Source: Desulfomarina profundi
GTDB taxonomy: Bacteria > Desulfobacterota > Desulfobulbia > Desulfobulbales > Desulfocapsaceae
NCBI RefSeq assembly: GCF_019703855.1
Contig: NZ_AP024086.1
Coordinates: 3,306,501-3,370,500, forward strand
Length of the DNA: 64,000 nucleotides
Direction: 5' to 3'
Shown here: one piece after another, positions 38,216 through 47,702 of the stretch
How positions within the stretch are numbered: the first letter of the stretch is position 1
Layout: each line of letters begins with the position of its first letter
Notes under the pieces: model-generated
Databases searched by the model: none
What the model saw: only the letters and a program-made list of their open reading frames with translations
What the model was told of the DNA's origin: nothing
Program-made: the position numbers and the translations under genes

Positions 38216-40354
38216 ATGGCTACGAATTTATCCAGTTTACACAGCGGACTGTTCTGTATCGCCGTCATTTCGAGAATGAACGGTGCCCCCCTTGAAATGG
38301 AGCAGCTCCAACATCAGTTCGGCTCTCAAACAGTTCAACTCACACCCCTTGAACTGGCAAGATATTTCAAGGAATCAGGGATAAATGCAACCCTGGTACA
38401 AAAAGATATTGCGGATCTTAAAAAGGAATTTTTTCCTGTGGTGGCAATGCTGGATTCCGGCGATTATATCGTTCTTGCCAGGAAAAACGATGAAAAGCGT
38501 TCCCTTCTTGTCCAGGAAAGTACCAGGCAACGGGCACAATGGGTGCCCCTGGACAAAATACAACCCCGCCTTACAGACACGTTTATTCTCCTGAAAAAAA
38601 AGGTGAACCAGGATGAAAGAACTGAACATTTCGGCCTGAAGTGGTTCTTTTTGGCCGCAGCGAAGTACTGGACAATTCTCCGGGACTGCATTTTCGCCTC
38701 CATGTTTGTCCAGATTTTTGCCCTGCTCTCCCCTCTTGTTTTTATGATCGTAATCGACAAAGTTCTGAGCAACAACAGCCTTTCGACCCTCGATGTGCTG
38801 GTTCTGGCCCTGATTGTCGCCTCCGCTTTTGAAATACTCCTCAACGGAGTGCGGGCTTATCTGCTTTCCCACACTGCTAACAGAATCGATCTGATGCTTG
38901 GAGTGAGACTGTTCAAACATCTCTTGTCCCTGCCCCTCAGCTATTTTGAAAGCAGGCAGGTGGGCGACACGATAGCCAGGATGCGCGAACTGGAGAATGT
39001 CAGACAGTTCATCACTGGCTCAGGACTCATGCTGATTCTCGATCTGTTCTTCCTGGTTGTCTTTATCACTGTCATGTTCCTGTTCAGCCCTTTTCTGAGT
39101 ATGCTTGTTGTCATTGCCCTGCCTTTCCTGTTCTGCACTTCACTGGTAATAACCCCCTTTCTCCGGGACAGACTTGAGGATCAATATGCCGGTAATGCGG
39201 GCAACCAGTCCTTCCTTGTGGAGACAATCTCCGGAATAGAAACGATCAAAGCCACCGCCGCAGAACCGAGGATACGGACAAAATGGGAAACCAGACTTGC
39301 CCGTCATGTAAAAAACGGTTTTAAAAGCGGTCATCTCGCCAACCTTATCAACCAGTCCACAACCGTTATCAGCAAAATCCTGTCTGTCCTGCTGCTCTGG
39401 TTCGGAGCAAGAGAAGTGCTGCAGGGTAATCTCACAGTGGGGCAGCTCATCGCCTTCAATATGCTGTCATCCCGCGTCATTGCGCCAATAATCAGGCTGG
39501 CCCAGATATGGAAGGAATTTGAGCAGGTAAAAATCTCCGTTGCCCGCATTGGAGACATCTTTTCATGTACGGCTGAACCCGGATTTGATCCGAACCGCGT
39601 ATCCCTGCCATCCATCAGGGGAGACGTTGTATTTGACCGGGTCTCATTCAAATATCACCCTGAACGAAACGAAGTCCTGAGCGATATTTCTTTTTCTGTT
39701 ACAGCCGGAGAAGTAGTCGGTATTGTCGGCAGTACCGGATCCGGCAAAACCACTCTGGTAAAACTCCTGCAACGCCTCTATGTCCCGGAACGTGGCAGAA
39801 TTCTCCTTGACGGAACTGATCTCTGCCTGGCTGACAGTTCCTGGCTGAGAAGACAGATGGGGGTCGTACTCCAGGACGGGGTCCTCTTCAATATGTCGAT
39901 CAGGGACAATATTGCCTTAAACGCACCGCACCTGGAAATTGAAAAAATTATTGAAGCTGCCAAACTCTCAGGCGCCCATCCGTTTATCCGGGAACTACCC
40001 GAAGGTTACGACACCCTGATCGGAGAGCGAGGATTACTGCTGTCCACCGGCCAGCGTCAGCGACTGGCAATTGCCCGGGCCCTGGCCACCGACCCGGCCA
40101 TGCTCATCCTCGATGAGGCAACCAGCAGCCTCGACTATGAATCCGAACTGCTCATCCAACAGAATATGAAGAATATCTGCAAAGGACGCACCGTCTTTAT
40201 CATTGCACACCGACTTTCCACCGTCCGCCACGCGGACCGAATCATCACCCTGGAAAATGGACGTATAGTTGAAAATGGCCCCCCTGAGCAGTTGCTGTCC
40301 ACGGATGGACGATACGCCTTACTGCATGGAATCCAGGAGGGAAGCTATGCCTGA
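38216..40354 (+). CDS. Type I secretion ABC transporter, HlyB-like
   Basis: A 712-residue inner-membrane exporter that pushes the cargo through the T1SS channel. Residues 1-130 form a C39 peptidase-like domain without the catalytic Cys (the usual DCG region reads SLHSGLFCIAV), as in HlyB, where it binds cargo rather than cleaving it. Six membrane helices span about 155-430. The nucleotide-binding domain (about 475-712) has GSTGSGKTT, the signature LSTGQRQRLAIA, LILDEATSSLD and IIAHRLST. First gene of the operon; its end overlaps hlyD by 8 bp. Confidence 0.95.
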   Translation: MATNLSSLHSGLFCIAVISRMNGAPLEMEQLQHQFGSQTVQLTPLELARYFKESGINATLVQKDIADLKKEFFPVVAMLDSGDYIVLARKNDEKRSLLVQESTRQRAQWVPLDKIQPRLTDTFILLKKKVNQDERTEHFGLKWFFLAAAKYWTILRDCIFASMFVQIFALLSPLVFMIVIDKVLSNNSLSTLDVLVLALIVASAFEILLNGVRAYLLSHTANRIDLMLGVRLFKHLLSLPLSYFESRQVGDTIARMRELENVRQFITGSGLMLILDLFFLVVFITVMFLFSPFLSMLVVIALPFLFCTSLVITPFLRDRLEDQYAGNAGNQSFLVETISGIETIKATAAEPRIRTKWETRLARHVKNGFKSGHLANLINQSTTVISKILSVLLLWFGAREVLQGNLTVGQLIAFNMLSSRVIAPIIRLAQIWKEFEQVKISVARIGDIFSCTAEPGFDPNRVSLPSIRGDVVFDRVSFKYHPERNEVLSDISFSVTAGEVVGIVGSTGSGKTTLVKLLQRLYVPERGRILLDGTDLCLADSSWLRRQMGVVLQDGVLFNMSIRDNIALNAPHLEIEKIIEAAKLSGAHPFIRELPEGYDTLIGERGLLLSTGQRQRLAIARALATDPAMLILDEATSSLDYESELLIQQNMKNICKGRTVFIIAHRLSTVRHADRIITLENGRIVENGPPEQLLSTDGRYALLHGIQEGSYA

Positions 40355-41738
40355 AATCAGCAATGAAACAAGAACAATGAACAAACGAAAAAATTATCTC
40401 TCCCAATTCAACGAAAAGCGACAGGAAAAAAGAGAATATGAATTTCTCCCCGCTACCCTGGAAGTCCTGGAACGTCCTCCGGCACCATTTTCCAGATTCA
40501 TGCTCATTTTCGTTATTGCCCTCACATCCTTTATTCTCGGCTGGGCATCTCTGACAGAAATGGACATCGTGGTTTCCGGCATGGGAGTCGTGGTGCCGAA
40601 AGGAAAAGTCAAAATAGTACAATCCCTTGAATCGGCAATCGTCACAGCCATTCATATACGGGATGGACAGATCGTGAAAGAAGGCGAACCGCTTATAACG
40701 ATGGACAATACTGAAAGCCGGGCAGATGTGGAAACAATCAGCAATGAGCTGACAGAGGTTTCCCTGACAATTGCACGACTCAATGCCCAGATTGAAGAGG
40801 ATCCGACTCTTTTCATTCCACCTCCGCAGGCCGGGAGCAAAAACATCGCCCTGCACCGAAAACTGCTACTGCAGTCACTTGCCGCAGAAACAGAGAAGAA
40901 GACAACACTGGAGCTAGAAATCCAGCGGTGCAGGGCGGAACGCGAATCGATACGCTCCAACATGAAACGGTTGACAGAGGCACTCCCCCTTTCCCTGGAA
41001 ATGCATAACCGAAAATCCGCGCTCGCCAAACGCAAACTGGTACCCGACGCGGAACTGCTCCAGGCCCGGATGGAGCTGAACAATATCAAACATAATCTGC
41101 TCAGCGCAAAAAACCGCCTTGTTGAAGTTGATTCAAGACTGTCCAGAGCCATGAAGGAAAAAGAGCTCGTGAAAACAGAGTATCAACGCGACCTGCTGTC
41201 CAAGCTGGCCGAAATGAACAGCAGGCAGGAAAATCTTCAACGGCAACTGGCCAAGGCAAAAAACAGGCAAAACCATTTCAGCCTGCTTGCCCCGGCAGAC
41301 GGCATCGTCCAGCAGCTGGCAATCCATACGGTGGGTGGAGTTGTCACCGCAGCGCAGCCTCTCATGGTAATAGTCCCCCTTGAAAGTGGTCTGGAGATCG
41401 AAGGAAAAATCCTGAACAAGGATATCGGCTTTATCCGACCGGGCCAGGAGGTCTCCATCAAGGTGGCAGCCTACCCTTTTACCCGTTACGGCGATCTGAA
41501 AGGGAAAATAGAATGGGTGGCCGGAGATGCGGTGATCGATCAGCAAATGGGGCCTATTTATCCGTTCAGGGTATCAGTGTCCAATTATCTGCTGCCCAAT
41601 ATCATTAACGGGAGACAGGGAAAGATCAATCCGGGGATGACTGTAACAACAGATATCAAAGTAGGGCGCAGGCGGGTGATCCAATATTTCCTGGGTCCGA
41701 TTATGCGTTATAGAGATAAAAGCTTACGGGAGATTTAA
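40347..41738 (+). CDS. Type I secretion membrane fusion protein, HlyD-like
   Basis: A 463-residue periplasmic adaptor linking the ABC transporter and the outer-membrane channel. One membrane helix (51-69), a beta-barrel/lipoyl part (VVVPKGKVKIVQSLE), long coiled coils (about 115-320) and a second lipoyl half (LLAPADGIVQQLAIHTVGGVV). The C-terminal PGMTVTTDIKVGRRRVIQYF is the HlyD hallmark. The ATG at 40347 follows AGGAGGG and overlaps the ABC gene; an upstream start at 40269 would lie deep within it and is rejected. Confidence 0.95.
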   Translation: MPEISNETRTMNKRKNYLSQFNEKRQEKREYEFLPATLEVLERPPAPFSRFMLIFVIALTSFILGWASLTEMDIVVSGMGVVVPKGKVKIVQSLESAIVTAIHIRDGQIVKEGEPLITMDNTESRADVETISNELTEVSLTIARLNAQIEEDPTLFIPPPQAGSKNIALHRKLLLQSLAAETEKKTTLELEIQRCRAERESIRSNMKRLTEALPLSLEMHNRKSALAKRKLVPDAELLQARMELNNIKHNLLSAKNRLVEVDSRLSRAMKEKELVKTEYQRDLLSKLAEMNSRQENLQRQLAKAKNRQNHFSLLAPADGIVQQLAIHTVGGVVTAAQPLMVIVPLESGLEIEGKILNKDIGFIRPGQEVSIKVAAYPFTRYGDLKGKIEWVAGDAVIDQQMGPIYPFRVSVSNYLLPNIINGRQGKINPGMTVTTDIKVGRRRVIQYFLGPIMRYRDKSLREI

Positions 41739-41740
41739 TC

Positions 41741-42277
41741 ATGACGGAAAACAGTATCGACGAAAAAAAACAAACAGAAGATGAAGCTCTGCGGGAGCAT
41801 ATCAACGCCAGATCACGTGAAGTACTGAAACGACTGCCGGCAATGGGCCCGATCCTCATGCTCTATATGCAGTCATCCCACAGGAGACATCACTTTATCA
41901 GCGACCTGGAATGGCTGCTGCTCCCACCCCTGGTGAACAAACAGTGCAAACTTTATATGAAGGATGAATATCCAATCTCCTTTGCCAGCTGGGCATTTCT
42001 CAGTGAAGCCGCCGAAAAACGACTCTTTGAAAACGGTGGTCGACTGCGCCCTGACGACTGGAATTCAGGCAACAGCTTATGGATTATCGATATTGTTGCA
42101 CCTTTCGGCGGTATTGAAAACATGCTCGAAGATATCCGTAAAAATGAATTCCCCGACCAGGTTGTTCATCTGGTTGTACCGGATCCGAAAACAGGAGGAA
42201 TCACAGCAAGAGAAATGGCACCATTTCAGGGAAACAGAAGCAAAAAAACAGAAAATGAACCAGGGAAAACACATTGA
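41741..42277 (+). CDS. Toxin-activating lysine acyltransferase, HlyC family
   Basis: A 178-residue cytoplasmic enzyme. HlyC proteins move a fatty acyl group from acyl-ACP to Lys residues of an RTX protein before export. Alignable features are GPILMLYMQSSHRRH (candidate catalytic His47), LPPLVNKQCKLYMKDEYPISFASWAFLS and WNSGNSLWIIDIVAPFGG (catalytic Asp117). The C-terminal DPKTGGI also matches HlyC. It lies 2 bp after hlyD and 3 bp before the TolC-like gene. The likely substrate is the giant protein at the operon's end, by context only. Confidence 0.93.
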   Translation: MTENSIDEKKQTEDEALREHINARSREVLKRLPAMGPILMLYMQSSHRRHHFISDLEWLLLPPLVNKQCKLYMKDEYPISFASWAFLSEAAEKRLFENGGRLRPDDWNSGNSLWIIDIVAPFGGIENMLEDIRKNEFPDQVVHLVVPDPKTGGITAREMAPFQGNRSKKTENEPGKTH

Positions 42278-42280
42278 ACC

Positions 42281-43618
42281 ATGAAGAAAGCCACTTTAAT
42301 CAGTTTTATATCCCTCGTTGTCATTCTCTTTTTGATTCCGGACATCCTCCGGGCTATAGGCTTGCAGGAAATCCTCCAGCTGGCCATAAAAAATGACGCA
42401 CAATTGCGGGCTGACACCTTTGCCAGCGCAGCATACCAGGCTGAGGGCTGGATGGAAATCGCCGGTTACGGCCCCACACTCACTGTATCAGGAACCACAA
42501 TGAGAAGCCGGGATTCATCTCGGCCAACACATGTTCCAGAGACATGGAAGGGAAATAAACCCGAGGAACACTCCATCAATTTCCTTGAGCCCGCTTTCCA
42601 TCTTGGTTTTGAACAACCCTTGATTGATCTTCCAAAGGCATATTCCCTCACAAAAGGAAGAATAACAATCAGGAGCGCCCGGTTCCGTAAGAAAAAGGCA
42701 TTTGAGGAACTGTTGCTTAAAATTCATCAATATTATTACACCATCCTTTCAGATCGTGAAAAACTCAACCTTGCCAGGCAGGAAAGCGCAGCTTTACTAC
42801 AGCAGGTACAGACGATAAAAGAAAAACTGAAACTGGGATACGGCATCATCACCGATCAGTATGATGCCGAGTCCCGTTATCAGTTGTCCATTGCAACGGC
42901 AATCACCAGGGAGAATGATCTCCATAATTCCCGGCGTGCCCTTGAAGAGAGTATCAATGCCCGACTTACGGAACAACTGGATGACATTGAAACAAATGCC
43001 CCCCTGCCCGTTCCATCCTACGGGATGAAATACTGGCAAAACTTCGGCCATAGAAACAACACAGATATCCGTCTCAGGCAATATGAAGCGAAAATCGCCA
43101 GGGCAAACCACAACGCGGCCCGGAGTCGCTTTCTGCCGTCTCTTGTTTTTTTTGCCGACTATAATGAACGTCATCCGGAGACTGGTCTCTCAGGGTATGG
43201 GGAAGAACGTGTTGAAGCAGACGTGGGTGTCCGCCTGAAACTTGAACTTCTGTCAGGGGGCAGGGACAGTGCCACCCTGGCCAAAACAGCCGCAAAACTG
43301 AGAGCGGCAGAAGAAAGAGTTATCACTGCCATGCGCAGTTTTGATCGTTCTGTTGATTCCCTGTGGCGTGGACTGGAAACCACCCGGAAACTGATTGTCA
43401 CTTACAAATCGGCGGTCCAATCGAGCAATCATTCCCTGAAGTCCACCCAAGCCGCCTATAACGAGGGAGGAAAGGTTTTGCTTGATGTGCTGAACAGTCA
43501 AAAAGACTATTTCAGGACATTGACCCGCTATAGAAGCAGTAAATATGACTACATGATCCTGTATGAAAAATTCAAGGTGCTGGTGGGAGCTGAAAGTCAG
43601 CGACTGTCAGTCAGATAA
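42281..43618 (+). CDS. TolC-family outer-membrane channel protein
   Basis: A 445-residue outer-membrane efflux protein, the exit duct of the secretion system. It has a signal peptide (residues 1-25), then LQEILQLAIKNDAQLRADTFASAAYQAEGW and long heptad-rich helices with the TolC repeat pattern (KLKLGYGIITDQYDAESRYQ; YNEGGKVLLDVLNSQKDYF). It is nearly contiguous with the acyltransferase gene. Confidence 0.9.
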   Translation: MKKATLISFISLVVILFLIPDILRAIGLQEILQLAIKNDAQLRADTFASAAYQAEGWMEIAGYGPTLTVSGTTMRSRDSSRPTHVPETWKGNKPEEHSINFLEPAFHLGFEQPLIDLPKAYSLTKGRITIRSARFRKKKAFEELLLKIHQYYYTILSDREKLNLARQESAALLQQVQTIKEKLKLGYGIITDQYDAESRYQLSIATAITRENDLHNSRRALEESINARLTEQLDDIETNAPLPVPSYGMKYWQNFGHRNNTDIRLRQYEAKIARANHNAARSRFLPSLVFFADYNERHPETGLSGYGEERVEADVGVRLKLELLSGGRDSATLAKTAAKLRAAEERVITAMRSFDRSVDSLWRGLETTRKLIVTYKSAVQSSNHSLKSTQAAYNEGGKVLLDVLNSQKDYFRTLTRYRSSKYDYMILYEKFKVLVGAESQRLSVR

Positions 43619-43642
43619 TCATTTATTTTACAGAGGAAAAAT

Positions 43643-44785
43643 ATGAAAAGACTTGGAAAACTTTTATTCCTGTTCCTTATTGCTGTTCTCTTTTCCGGTT
43701 GCAGCGGCAAAAGGTACAGCATGACACTCTCCCAGCCAAAAACGGATTTCAAACATCCCGGCACCGTATTAATCCTCTGCCAGGACAAAAGACCGTTTGT
43801 TCTGAGCGGGGAAAAAAACTCAAGCTATATTGGCAGGAAATTCAACGGAGTCGGTATTCCGGTAAATACCTATACCCGGTCCGGAAAAACACTTCCAGAA
43901 GAGATCGGGGAGAAAATCGGCGCATCCCTTGCTGATAACGGTTTTTATGTGAAAGTTACCATGCTTCCCCTCCTGGCGGACTTCGATGCTGCTGATGCTC
44001 CATTCAATCCTGACCGGTATGACCGGATAATTTTTTTAACCATAAACATGTTCAGGGCTGAAAGTTTTGTTGAAGTTGATTTTCTCTGGGATTTTCATCT
44101 TAAAATCATTGATGACAGGAGAACCGTCCTTGCACAGGCAAAAAACAAAGGTGTCAGGGAATGGAATCCAGGTTCCATTCCGGGTGTAACTTCCGGAGGC
44201 GCACAACGGGGAATAAATATGCAGACAGATACGATCCTTGCCGAACTGTTGAATGAACCTGATATAAAACAGGCCCTGAACATTGAGCATCCAAAAAAAC
44301 ATCTGGGGCTCGATGAAAACGGCGATATCATCACCAGGGCAGACGGCACCGCAGAAAAGGCGGATATCATTGCCATGCGCAGGAAACTCAATGCTGTTGA
44401 AGTTGCTGGACTGCTGAAAAAACTCGACACTGACGACAGAACCGCTTTCGTCAACAATGCAAAAGAAATCTACAGAAAAGGTGTACTGAACGAAAAAGAT
44501 CTGGATTTTCTGGCAGAAATTCTCTGGAAGAAAAAAGACCATCGGGACCGGGCAACAGTCAGCGGACTCGGCTACCTCTGCAAAGTCTTCATGAAATCGA
44601 AAAACCCGCGTTATAAATCCTTTTTTGAGCAACTGCGCAAGGAAGGTAAAACCCGAAGATTGCGAAAATATGCCATAAAAACAAAGAACCGCCTGTCTTT
44701 CGGCATAGTCAGGCAATTTGAGCCGGGCAAAAAAGAAAAGGACTCCCGAGACACCGAATTAAAACAGCAGAAACTAAACACATAA
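43643..44785 (+). CDS. Operon-encoded lipoprotein of unknown function
   Basis: A 380-residue protein with a clear lipobox (LFSGC, lipidated Cys20), so membrane-anchored on the periplasmic side. Residues about 30-190 read like a YajG/curli-assembly-like alpha/beta domain (KTLPEEIGEKIGASLADNGFYVKV; ESFVEVDFLWDFHLKII). The rest (about 215-360) is charged and helical. No family could be named with confidence. The ribosome site is AGAGGAAA. Its position between the TolC-like gene and two exported proteins implies a part in secretion or display of the cargo; this is inference. Confidence 0.8.
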   Translation: MKRLGKLLFLFLIAVLFSGCSGKRYSMTLSQPKTDFKHPGTVLILCQDKRPFVLSGEKNSSYIGRKFNGVGIPVNTYTRSGKTLPEEIGEKIGASLADNGFYVKVTMLPLLADFDAADAPFNPDRYDRIIFLTINMFRAESFVEVDFLWDFHLKIIDDRRTVLAQAKNKGVREWNPGSIPGVTSGGAQRGINMQTDTILAELLNEPDIKQALNIEHPKKHLGLDENGDIITRADGTAEKADIIAMRRKLNAVEVAGLLKKLDTDDRTAFVNNAKEIYRKGVLNEKDLDFLAEILWKKKDHRDRATVSGLGYLCKVFMKSKNPRYKSFFEQLRKEGKTRRLRKYAIKTKNRLSFGIVRQFEPGKKEKDSRDTELKQQKLNT

Positions 44786-44811
44786 TCCTATACAATCAAC
44801 CTGAATTTCTC

Positions 44812-46266
44812 ATGATCAGATTTATTTTTTATCTGGTGCTTACAACAATCCTTGCACCATTTTTTGTCGGGACAGCCCAGGCGGAGCCCTATCGCATACT
44901 GGATAATAATATATGGGTTTATCATGATCTGTTCGTGGAACGTTTCGGGATGGACCCTGAAAATGTGGATAATACACTGTCGGGGGCGAGAGGTGTCGCC
45001 ATTCGCCTGGTGCCGCTGGCCCGTCAGCGCTGTCATCAAACAGACAGCGGGACCAGGGAAGAAAAGTGCTACCCCTCCTGGCAATGGCTGCTTGACCTCT
45101 ATATCGATATCGATCAGGACATCGGTATCGTAGGTGATTCTCCCCGGCAATTTAAACCATGGCGAAGTTCCATCTATTTCCTCGCCCGCAAAAATCCTGA
45201 ACTGCGTAAAAGATGGGAAGATGTTTTCGGGCTGAAGGGAGGCAGGCTCTATCTTGAGGACGGGAAGGGTAAACGAAGGGAGGTTCCATTTGAGATCTTC
45301 GGTTACAAGCGACCGATCAAGGACGGACTGATGATGATCCAGGCCCGGATCAATGAAGAGATCATTCTGGCCGATCCTGGAGAAAAACGGATTATCGAAT
45401 TCAGTGATTCCACAGGTAAACTACTCCACCGCGTCACTCTCCCTCAATCCTACTGGCCGCGTTTTGCCGCACTTCGCGCCAAATACGCCGCCATTACCGA
45501 AAAAAACTGGAAGGGAGGTGTGGAAAAAGACCCCCATATCTGGGTTTATACAAAGCAATTTGCCGAAAAATACCATATGCCCCAGGAAAATATCTCCAAT
45601 GAGATGGAGGGAGCCATGGCCATGGCTTTTCGCATGGATTCATGGGGTACTTATTCCCACCAGAAGTTCAGCACTCCCGAGCGGTTGAATTTTCCAAATA
45701 TGGAGCTCTGGGATATCTATCTTCCCGAAAACGCCAAACTCTATTATGCCGATCCGACAATTGATAATTTCTATGATGGTTTTCATCCATCAGATTATTT
45801 TATACATGAAAAGACAAACCGCAATGACTGGGATGGTACATATCCTCATCTCATTGCGGGTGAAGGATTAAAAACCGGCGGGGCACATATATATCGGGAA
45901 TGGATCTATAAACGCAGGTTCAAGATTTTCAACTGGGTAAAAACCGATAAAAAAACCAGGTGGTCTGGTGGCCCGATCTATAATCAGATGTATATGCAGC
46001 CACAGGTTCTGCAGACAGATTTTATTTTTCTTGAAGAATTCGACGGATTGTCAAGGGTGGGAGCAGACCAATATCTTGTTTTTTCTGATATGAACGCGAA
46101 AAGCTTACGTTCAGACTATCTTTATGAATCTAAATATCATAAATCTCGAATACCTACCCCGTTTATGAAAAAATCCCTTGAATACAGAAAAAGGATTATG
46201 GACAAAAAAAGGGCCCTTATCCGGATGAAAAAAAAACGGTCACAGGCTGGAGGACAGAATAAATGA
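44812..46266 (+). CDS. Exported two-domain protein of unknown family, duplicate A
   Basis: 484 residues with a signal peptide cleaved after TAQA (residue 24). An internal repeat is visible: IWVYHDLFVERFGMDPEN at about 33-50 and IWVYTKQFAEKYHMPQEN at about 243-260, each followed by a Gly-Ala-rich stretch (LSGARGVAIRL; MEGAMAMAFRM). So it is built from two related domains of about 200 residues plus a basic C-terminal tail (KKKRSQAGGQNK). Trp and Tyr are frequent. No known family is recognised. It overlaps duplicate B by 4 bp (ATGA). Confidence 0.8.
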   Translation: MIRFIFYLVLTTILAPFFVGTAQAEPYRILDNNIWVYHDLFVERFGMDPENVDNTLSGARGVAIRLVPLARQRCHQTDSGTREEKCYPSWQWLLDLYIDIDQDIGIVGDSPRQFKPWRSSIYFLARKNPELRKRWEDVFGLKGGRLYLEDGKGKRREVPFEIFGYKRPIKDGLMMIQARINEEIILADPGEKRIIEFSDSTGKLLHRVTLPQSYWPRFAALRAKYAAITEKNWKGGVEKDPHIWVYTKQFAEKYHMPQENISNEMEGAMAMAFRMDSWGTYSHQKFSTPERLNFPNMELWDIYLPENAKLYYADPTIDNFYDGFHPSDYFIHEKTNRNDWDGTYPHLIAGEGLKTGGAHIYREWIYKRRFKIFNWVKTDKKTRWSGGPIYNQMYMQPQVLQTDFIFLEEFDGLSRVGADQYLVFSDMNAKSLRSDYLYESKYHKSRIPTPFMKKSLEYRKRIMDKKRALIRMKKKRSQAGGQNK

Positions 46267-47681
46267 AACAACATATTTTTTATCTGGTGCTTACAACAAT
46301 CCTTGCACCATTTTTTGTCGGGACAGCCCAGGCGGAACCCTATCGCATACTGGATAATAATATATGGGTTTATCATGATCTGTTCGTGGAACGTTTCGGG
46401 ATGGACCCTGAAAATGTGGATAATACACTGTCGGGGGCGAGAGGTGTCGCCATTCGGTTGGTGCCGCTGGCCCGTCAGCGCTGTCATCAAACAGACAGCG
46501 GGACCAGGGAAGAAAAGTGCTACCCCTCCTGGCAATGGCTGCTTGACCTTTATATCGATATCGATCAGGACATCGGTATCAAGGGAGACGCCCCCAGACA
46601 GTTCAAACCATGGCGAAGTTCCCTCTATTTCCTGGCCCGCAAAAATCCTGAACTGCGTAAAAGGTGGGAAGATGTTTTCGGGCTGAAGGGAGGCAAGCTC
46701 TATCTTGAGGACGGGAAGGGTAAACGAAGGGAAGTTCCATTTGAGATCTTCGGTTACAAGCGACCGATCAAGGACGGACTGATGATGATCCAGGCCCGGA
46801 TCAATGAAGAGATCATTCTGGCCGATCCTGGAGAAAAACGGATTATCGAATTCAGTGATTCCACAGGTAAACTACTCCACCGCGTCACTCTCCCTCAATC
46901 CTACTGGCCGCGTTTTGCCGCACTTCGCGCCAAATACGCCGCCATTACCGAAAAAAACTGGAAGGGAGGTGTGGAAAAAGATCCACATATCTGGGTTTAT
47001 ACAAAGCAATTTGCCCGTAAATACAACATGCCCCAAGAAAATATCTCCAATGAAATGGAGGGAGCCATGGCCATGGCTTTTCGCATGGACAGCTGGGGTA
47101 CATATTCCGACCTGAAGTTCAGCACTCCCGAGCGGTTGAATTTTCCAAATATGGAGCTCTGGGATATCTATCTTCCCAAAAACGCCAAACTCTATTATGC
47201 CGATCCAACAATTGATAATTTCTACAAAGGCTTCCATTCGTCAAATGGATGTCTCCATGAAAAGACAAACCGCAATGACTGGGATGGTACATATCCTCAT
47301 CTTATTGCGGGTGAGGGGTTGAAAACCGGCAGTGTGCACATCACCAGAGATTACAGATATGTAAAAAAATTCTTTTTCTACCTAGTCAAAACAAACAAAT
47401 TGACACGGTGGTATGGTCAGTCAATTTGCAATCAGTCATACTTGAACGCAAAAGTCTTAAAAACAAACTTTACCTTCGCTGAATACACAGATGATTATTC
47501 ATACGTTGGTAAAGAACAATATTTTGTATTTGGTGATTCACTGGACAATTTCAGTTTGAATGAATTTTTCTACACCGACTTCCACAAAGCCAGAATTCCT
47601 ACAGTTTTCATGAAAGCTGTTTTACACTACCGCCAAAAAAACACCGATAAAAAATCATCACTCATAAGCCATGTACAGTAA
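46263..47681 (+). CDS. Exported two-domain protein of unknown family, duplicate B
   Basis: 472 residues; the first roughly 350 are almost identical to duplicate A, including the signal peptide and both internal repeat motifs. Long stretches are identical in DNA (compare 45241-45530 with 46692-46981). After the shared GEGLKTG motif near residue 350 the two proteins diverge sharply, although short anchors remain (RIPTVFMK versus RIPTPFMK). The tail of B is more AT-rich than the rest. Translation is probably coupled to duplicate A through the ATGA overlap. Confidence 0.8.
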   Translation: MKQHIFYLVLTTILAPFFVGTAQAEPYRILDNNIWVYHDLFVERFGMDPENVDNTLSGARGVAIRLVPLARQRCHQTDSGTREEKCYPSWQWLLDLYIDIDQDIGIKGDAPRQFKPWRSSLYFLARKNPELRKRWEDVFGLKGGKLYLEDGKGKRREVPFEIFGYKRPIKDGLMMIQARINEEIILADPGEKRIIEFSDSTGKLLHRVTLPQSYWPRFAALRAKYAAITEKNWKGGVEKDPHIWVYTKQFARKYNMPQENISNEMEGAMAMAFRMDSWGTYSDLKFSTPERLNFPNMELWDIYLPKNAKLYYADPTIDNFYKGFHSSNGCLHEKTNRNDWDGTYPHLIAGEGLKTGSVHITRDYRYVKKFFFYLVKTNKLTRWYGQSICNQSYLNAKVLKTNFTFAEYTDDYSYVGKEQYFVFGDSLDNFSLNEFFYTDFHKARIPTVFMKAVLHYRQKNTDKKSSLISHVQ

Positions 47682-47702
47682 TCTGATACAGGAGAAAGAA
47701 AA

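Noticed and set aside
44036-44716. Minus-strand open frame of 226 codons in the lipoprotein gene
   Set aside because: It is antisense to a gene with a clear lipobox, good ribosome site and operon context, and it matches no family I know.
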